Shown here: piece by piece, positions 60,401 through 64,000 of the stretch
Layout of the letters: every line of letters begins with the position of its first letter
Numbering within the stretch: the first letter of the stretch is position 1
NCBI GenBank assembly: GCA_038496445.1
Contig: JALMLS010000123.1
Location: forward strand, 21,165-85,164
Source of the DNA: Trichosphaerium sp. ATCC 40318
Taxonomy: Eukaryota; Discosea; Flabellinia; Trichosidae
Reading direction: 5' to 3'
DNA length: 64,000 nt
Notes under the pieces: generated by a model
The model's database searches: none
What the model saw: the letters and a program-made list of their open reading frames with translations, nothing else
Told to the model about the DNA's origin: nothing
Translations under genes and position numbers: made by a program

Positions 60401-60537
60401 CCCAACTCCTTCAGTAACTCGTGATTAAGCTCATCCAACTCATTAATGGTGATATCGTGCTCTTCGAACAATTCTACATACTGAAGAGCATCTTTTTCAG
60501 TAAATCCTACTGAATCAAATAGTTTACGCAAGGACAT
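54454..60537 (-). CDS. SAM domain - HsdR-like SF2 helicase - ARM/HEAT-like protein
   Basis: The ATG at 60537 opens a sterile alpha motif domain: MSLRKLFDSVGFTEKDALQY, LFEEHDITINELDELNHELL, KELGVKKIGHRIRILK. A disordered Pro/Gln and acidic stretch follows. The helicase core then shows NYLIQHAAGSGKSITIASLA (Walker A), FHTILILNDRRHLDKQL, HRIAIIADECHRTH (DECH box), YFSFTCTPSQNALEMFG, MVVTGGRAQIILYKKAFEDL, NIKMVIVAEKLRTGFDEPSL and VVQTLGRLSRVC. QH.AGSGKS, D(R/K)..LD.Q, F.CTP/TGTP...FG and L.TGFD.P.L...DK are the motif set of type I restriction R subunits. The N-terminal HsdR nuclease is absent. C-terminal to it are HsdR-like helices (MRAKAILDEITVDNVSEPKL), another disordered region with a PPKKKAKV NLS-like run, and ARM/HEAT-like helices (ADVLEIVRSSKWDVRKEGFQ). 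Likely nuclear; substrate unknown. Confidence 0.78.
59267..59309 (-). other. GC-AG intron inside the helicase Walker A motif (43 nt)
   Basis: The exon ends CATGCAGCAG, the intron opens GCAAGCCAAG and closes TTGCAG. Joining gives QHAAG+SGKS. No GT dinucleotide is available as donor nearby, so the GC donor is forced. Confidence 0.9.
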
Positions 60538-60587
60538 CGTATATCAAAGGTTTGTAAATGAAGTTTTGCTTTTTGTTCAGAATTCCA

Positions 60588-60983
60588 ATGCTGAACAGTG
60601 CCGTCGCCTACAAATCATCGAGAAAGAGCGCTTGGCTGTTTCTACTTGCTTTTGGAACTGTTTTAAAATGTAAAGCTGTGGAATTTTCAGCCACTTAATG
60701 TACAATCTTTAAGCCAGGCACAACCGAAAGTTGGAGTGCAACTGTCAAAAAAACTTATGTTCCTTTGCAAGTACGTACAACAAAATAAGAATATGAGCGC
60801 CACCGACAAACATAATAAAGTAAGCATTTTGTTACAATTACAACTCATCCATTCTACAACCAAGCCACGTACAATTGTTGCTGCCACCAGCGTACACAAC
60901 AAGTATATAAAAGCTACAATCTAAATTGTAAAACAAAGAAAGTTCGAATTCAACCAAATGCCATAATTGATGACCTCATTTAG
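60588..60983 (+). CDS. Possible small spliced gene, unrecognised
   Basis: An ATG at 60588 opens MLNSAVAYKSSRKSAWLFLL with a hydrophobic end. A 55-nt GTTTTA...TTTAAG intron would join it to PGTTESWSATVKKTYVPLQ, which ends at a GTACGT donor. Downstream, an acceptor CCACCAG leads to an open frame VYKSYNLNCKTKKVRIQPNA then IIDDLI and a stop at 60981-60983. I could not build one consistent path through the middle, so this may be chance. The whole region 60538-61096 otherwise holds only the promoter of the helicase gene and the 3' UTR of the CCCH gene. Confidence 0.22.
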
Positions 60984-61096
60984 TTGGTAGTAGAAGTTGA
61001 TTTCTTAGCTGTAGTCGACTAAAATCAAATTTTGTTTTATTTTTCCATAATGTTTTATTGAAGAGGTCCTCTTCATTTCGTTGTATGATTACAAAG

Positions 61097-62075
61097 TTAT
61101 TCTGCTTGTTGCTTTTTTTTTGTTGTCTCTTCAGTTTTTTGAGCTGCACTGTAAGTGTTGGCATGTTTTTTCACATCTTCCATTGTTAATTTAACTCCTG
61201 GCCTCCATACAGGCGTTGCCTCTTCCTTAACTCCTTCAGTTTCCTTTTTATCACCCGTTTTATCAAGCAAGCTTGTATCTACCGCTTTCACCTGAGTTGA
61301 TGTTGTAGCTGTTGTAGGATAATAAGCACTTGGATAACCAGGAGAAGGTTGCATTTGAACACCATAATAGCTACTAGAGACAAAAAGTATCAGCGAAAAA
61401 AATCACGTGTTCTAAAAAAAACTCGAGAAATCTTGGTACCTGTAGACACCAACATACGAATTACGATATGGGCCGATAGGATAAGTTCTCTTCTGCGTAG
61501 AAGCGGACGTAGGTGATGTAGCAGAATAAGCAGTGCCATCTTGTGATTGTCCGTAGTAATAAGCGTAATAACCCTGTCTAACTGCTTCTGATGAAGCAGT
61601 ATTAGCGGCATGTGGTAGTCCTGTAGCGTATGGTTGCTGTTGTGGGAAAGGAGAAACAAAATAAGGCCATCCTCCCTTTATCTGCTTCTTACCGCGTTGT
61701 ATCTTTTGAAAGTTTTGTAATTCTTGGCTAGATAGCATATCCTTCTTTAATATATGTGTATAAGGGCAGCTTGGGTTTGTACATCTTCCCTGAAAGTTAA
61801 AAAAGCAATGTTTCTGTGTCACGACAAGAAGCTTATGTGTTAGTTCCGCGAAGTTTATAGAAGGTCTTATATGATTTGAGTGTAGTTCGTGATCAAATTT
61901 ACACGTGACACCATTTTTACAACCACCAAATAAGTTAAAATAACAAAGAGCTCTTGTTTTATCTAAAGAAAATAGTGTTATCACGTGGATTGTTTATTTT
62001 GGCGGCTGATAAAAAAATTAACTATTTATACCTTTTGACACGTGCGTAGTACGTTGGACAGATGTAGGTTGCCAT
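61097..62075 (-). CDS. CCCH zinc-finger protein, putative RNA-binding
   Basis: The ATG at 62075 gives MATYICPTYYA; an intron (GTGTCA...TTTAG) joins to the first finger CYFNLFGGCKNGVTCKFDHE (C-x7-C-x5-C-x3-H). A second finger is CFFNFQGRCTNPSCPYTH (C-x7-C-x4-C-x3-H). After HILKKDMLSSQELQNFQKIQ the protein is low-complexity: Tyr/Gln/Ser/Ala-rich (QQQPYATGLPHAANTASSEA; AYYYGQSQDGTAYSATSPTS), then a Lys/Glu/Thr-rich end (VWRPGVKLTMEDVKKHANTY) stopping at 61097. Two closely spaced CCCH fingers plus a prion-like Tyr/Gln tail suggest an mRNA-binding, granule-forming protein. It is on the same strand and upstream of the helicase gene. The exact first splice site is uncertain. Confidence 0.75.
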
Positions 62076-62359
62076 GGTGGCGTTGTTTGAGTTGTTGGCA
62101 CTTCTAGTTTGTTTTGTTAGAATCTCCGAGTATATGATAAAATAAAATGTACTGGTGGGGTTGTATGGACGCATCGTAATGTAATTCAACAGTGATTGGG
62201 AATTAGTAGTATGATTTTATCTCGCGAGACTCTGTTTACCCTGTGTGACTGTAGCTTTACTTTAACGTTTGTTTTTAGCGTTATGGTAGCAGTAACTAGT
62301 TCATTGAGTGGCTAGGGTTGTACAAAGACTTACAGTAGTGCACGTATCATTCAAGCTAA

Positions 62360-64000
62360 CTATTGACTTTTGGGCCAGAAAACAAATAAGTACGTGCATT
62401 TTGACCGTACTGTAAAATTGGAATGATACGAATAGCATGGTATTGATTGATTTTTTTTTTCTACATTAATTTTACAAGGATCAACCCAAATTGGTGTTGC
62501 GTTTTTGAATTTTTTAAGTACAATAAGGAACAATGGGTACAAAACTAAACTACCTCATATTCTTCCACCCTTTTTTAACACGATCATAAAACTCATTCTT
62601 GGTCGCAATGTCCTGGAACGTAAAAGTCACATCAATGGATCCCATTGTATTCTGAACTATAACTGCAGAGGCTACGAGAAAGTTAACAAGTGAAACACTT
62701 GCACGTTTTCTTGGTTTTTTTTTCAACAAAACATACCATTCGTTGGACAGATGTCAACTTTTCTGGTGTACTTTACAGGTATCAACCCTGCCAACCTTTC
62801 TCTCTCTTTTCTTAAAAACTTAGTATACATGACACTATCATTGAAAAGGACAACACGACCGGTGGAAGGCACAGATGATGTCTTATCTACCCATCTAAAA
62901 AAACCATCAGTACTAAAAAGCGGAAAGGATTCTGGTGTTTACCCAGCATTCCATGTGCCTATGAGCCTTCTATCTGGTCTAAGTATAGACTAAAATAGTG
63001 TTAGTTGTAAACCGAAGGTTCTAATCTCCTTAGAGGATCAGAGGAGAAGCCATACATCAATGTTGCCTTCAAGATTCTTCAAAACTTCAATGATTTGTAC
63101 TACGCCTGTAAAATGTTCTTTTTGACTATTTAGGAACTGGTTCACTTCTTTTACTTTTCCTAACGCTTTGACGAGATTATCATAATCAGAGTGATCAGGG
63201 TCAGTGTTTTTAATCAAAGTCTAGGACAAAACAAAAAGTTAGTAAAACAAAAACCATACGAGCACGTGCTTGAAGCAATAACTGGTATCGAGGTGGTCTC
63301 TGAATGGGAGTAATTAGGTAATTCTCAATCCCTATTCCTGGTGGAGGGTTGCCTTTAGCAACTACTTTCGATGAACTGACATTCTAGAAGGGTAAATGAG
63401 ATCTCAATAGAACCAAATGTTTGGTTTTACCAGCATGAATTTTTGAAATTTAGCGTTATTGCTAGCGCATTTAACAAGCGTTCTTTGGCTATGATCATAG
63501 TTGTTTACATATACGGTATAGGCCTTTAGAAAGTCGGTCTACATAAACAGTGTTAAAAGTAAAGTTTTTATAAAAGACACGTGCTGCAAAGTCTGACTTA
63601 CCATATAAAGGAATATATCGCCTATTTTAGTTGTTGTTGTCCAACGTGACATACGACTGTTGAGACCTGTTAATAACATCATGTTGTAGCTGTGCAATAT
63701 TTCCACATTAGAGAATATGTTATTAATATCCTTATCATTGACAAACGTTTTACTCATCTTAGACGCTTGCAGTAAAGGTTGCATGAATTTCTAAAAAATT
63801 ATTACTGGCAGCCAAAAGTGTTCTTCTTACTTTGATTATTATATCCAAGTCTTTGACATAGTTTCCTTCTGTCTTTAATAGCTCTTGAGCTATCTTTGTA
63901 CGCTTAAAATGCCTCTTCGCTAAATACAAAATAAATAACATGACTACAAAAAAATTTCAAAAACAAACCTCGTTCAAGCTTCGCTTTATCAACATCAGCT
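62360..64000 (-). CDS. Rho guanine-nucleotide exchange factor (DH-PH), C-terminal part
   Basis: The 5' end is outside the window. From 64000 downward: ADVDKAKLERAKRHFKRTKI, AQELLKTEGNYVKDLDIII (DH CR1), KFMQPLLQASKMSKTFVNDK, DINNIFSNVEILHSYNMMLL, then FLKAYTVYVNNYDHSQRTLV (CR2) and GIGIENYLITPIQRPPRYQL followed by LLQALTK (CR3, the catalytic helix). The PH domain follows: GRVVLFNDSVMYTKFLRKER, RKVDICPTNG, DVTFTFQDIATKNEFYDRVK. After the PH helix comes FKNATPIWVDPC, the usual lead-in to a FYVE finger, but I see no RRHHCR core before the stop near 62360. It activates Rho/Rac GTPases at membranes. The last exon is uncertain. Confidence 0.85.

Noticed and set aside
54454-60537. Bacterial contamination or a restriction-modification locus
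   Set aside because: No hsdM/hsdS neighbours, many short introns of the same type as the flanking genes, and a eukaryotic SAM domain in the same frame.

Overview
This window is nuclear DNA of an intron-rich, gene-dense, A+T-leaning unicellular eukaryote. Nearly every gene is split by many spliceosomal introns of about 36-80 bp, reading frames rejoin cleanly across them, and gaps between genes are usually only 70-600 bp. The gene content fits an amoeboid, motile, signalling-rich protist: a superoxide-type NADPH oxidase, RasGEF, RhoGEF, IP3-receptor channel, a long-tailed myosin, a Costars/ABRACL protein, a stefin and Rab GDI. I lean to Amoebozoa or a similar amoeboid lineage, but this is inference. 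No organelle, rRNA, tRNA, CRISPR or operon structure was seen. Two splicing traits stand out: the 5' splice site is mostly G|GTACGT-like (C at +4), and GC-AG introns recur.

Layout. 1-3119 (minus): WD40 protein (partial), enolase, Costars protein. 3451-6579 (plus): two secreted proteins, the first with NDNF/Fn3-like beta domains. 6649-9240 (minus): NADPH oxidase. 9645-11861 (plus): Rab GDI. 12170-17987 (minus): SRPBCC protein, a repeat protein ending in a PD-(D/E)XK-like nuclease domain, and a long-chain acyl-CoA synthetase. 18113-25965 (plus): CCDC137-like nucleolar protein, RlmI-type rRNA methyltransferase, an F-box/SH3/2-oxoglutarate-dioxygenase fusion, and a RasGEF. 26099-26475 (minus): stefin. 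26700-33640 (plus): a Ub-like/coiled-coil/WH2/acidic actin regulator, a C-type-lectin-like membrane protein, and a small unknown protein. 33637-40700 (minus): myosin with coiled coil and C-terminal ankyrin repeats. 40993-54046 (plus): IP3-receptor-type channel, then a fused arogenate dehydrogenase and aminotransferase. 54454-62075 (minus): a SAM / HsdR-like helicase / ARM protein and a CCCH zinc-finger protein. 62360-64000 (minus, partial): DH-PH RhoGEF.

Themes. Several genes serve the cortex and its signalling (RasGEF, RhoGEF, myosin, WH2 protein, Costars, IP3R, NOX), though neighbours are not arranged as a pathway. The most novel items are multidomain fusions: a type I restriction R-subunit-like helicase with an N-terminal SAM domain in a spliced eukaryotic gene; a YPE-W-type repeat protein with a nuclease-like C terminus; a two-step tyrosine-biosynthesis fusion; and an F-box/SH3/dioxygenase. 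The IP3R-like channel has an unusual selectivity filter. Exon boundaries were inferred by eye from frame continuity and GT/GC...AG signals. Enolase, Costars, stefin, the CCDC137-like gene and the 5952-6579 gene were added up exon by exon and come out divisible by three; other genes have approximate internal boundaries.
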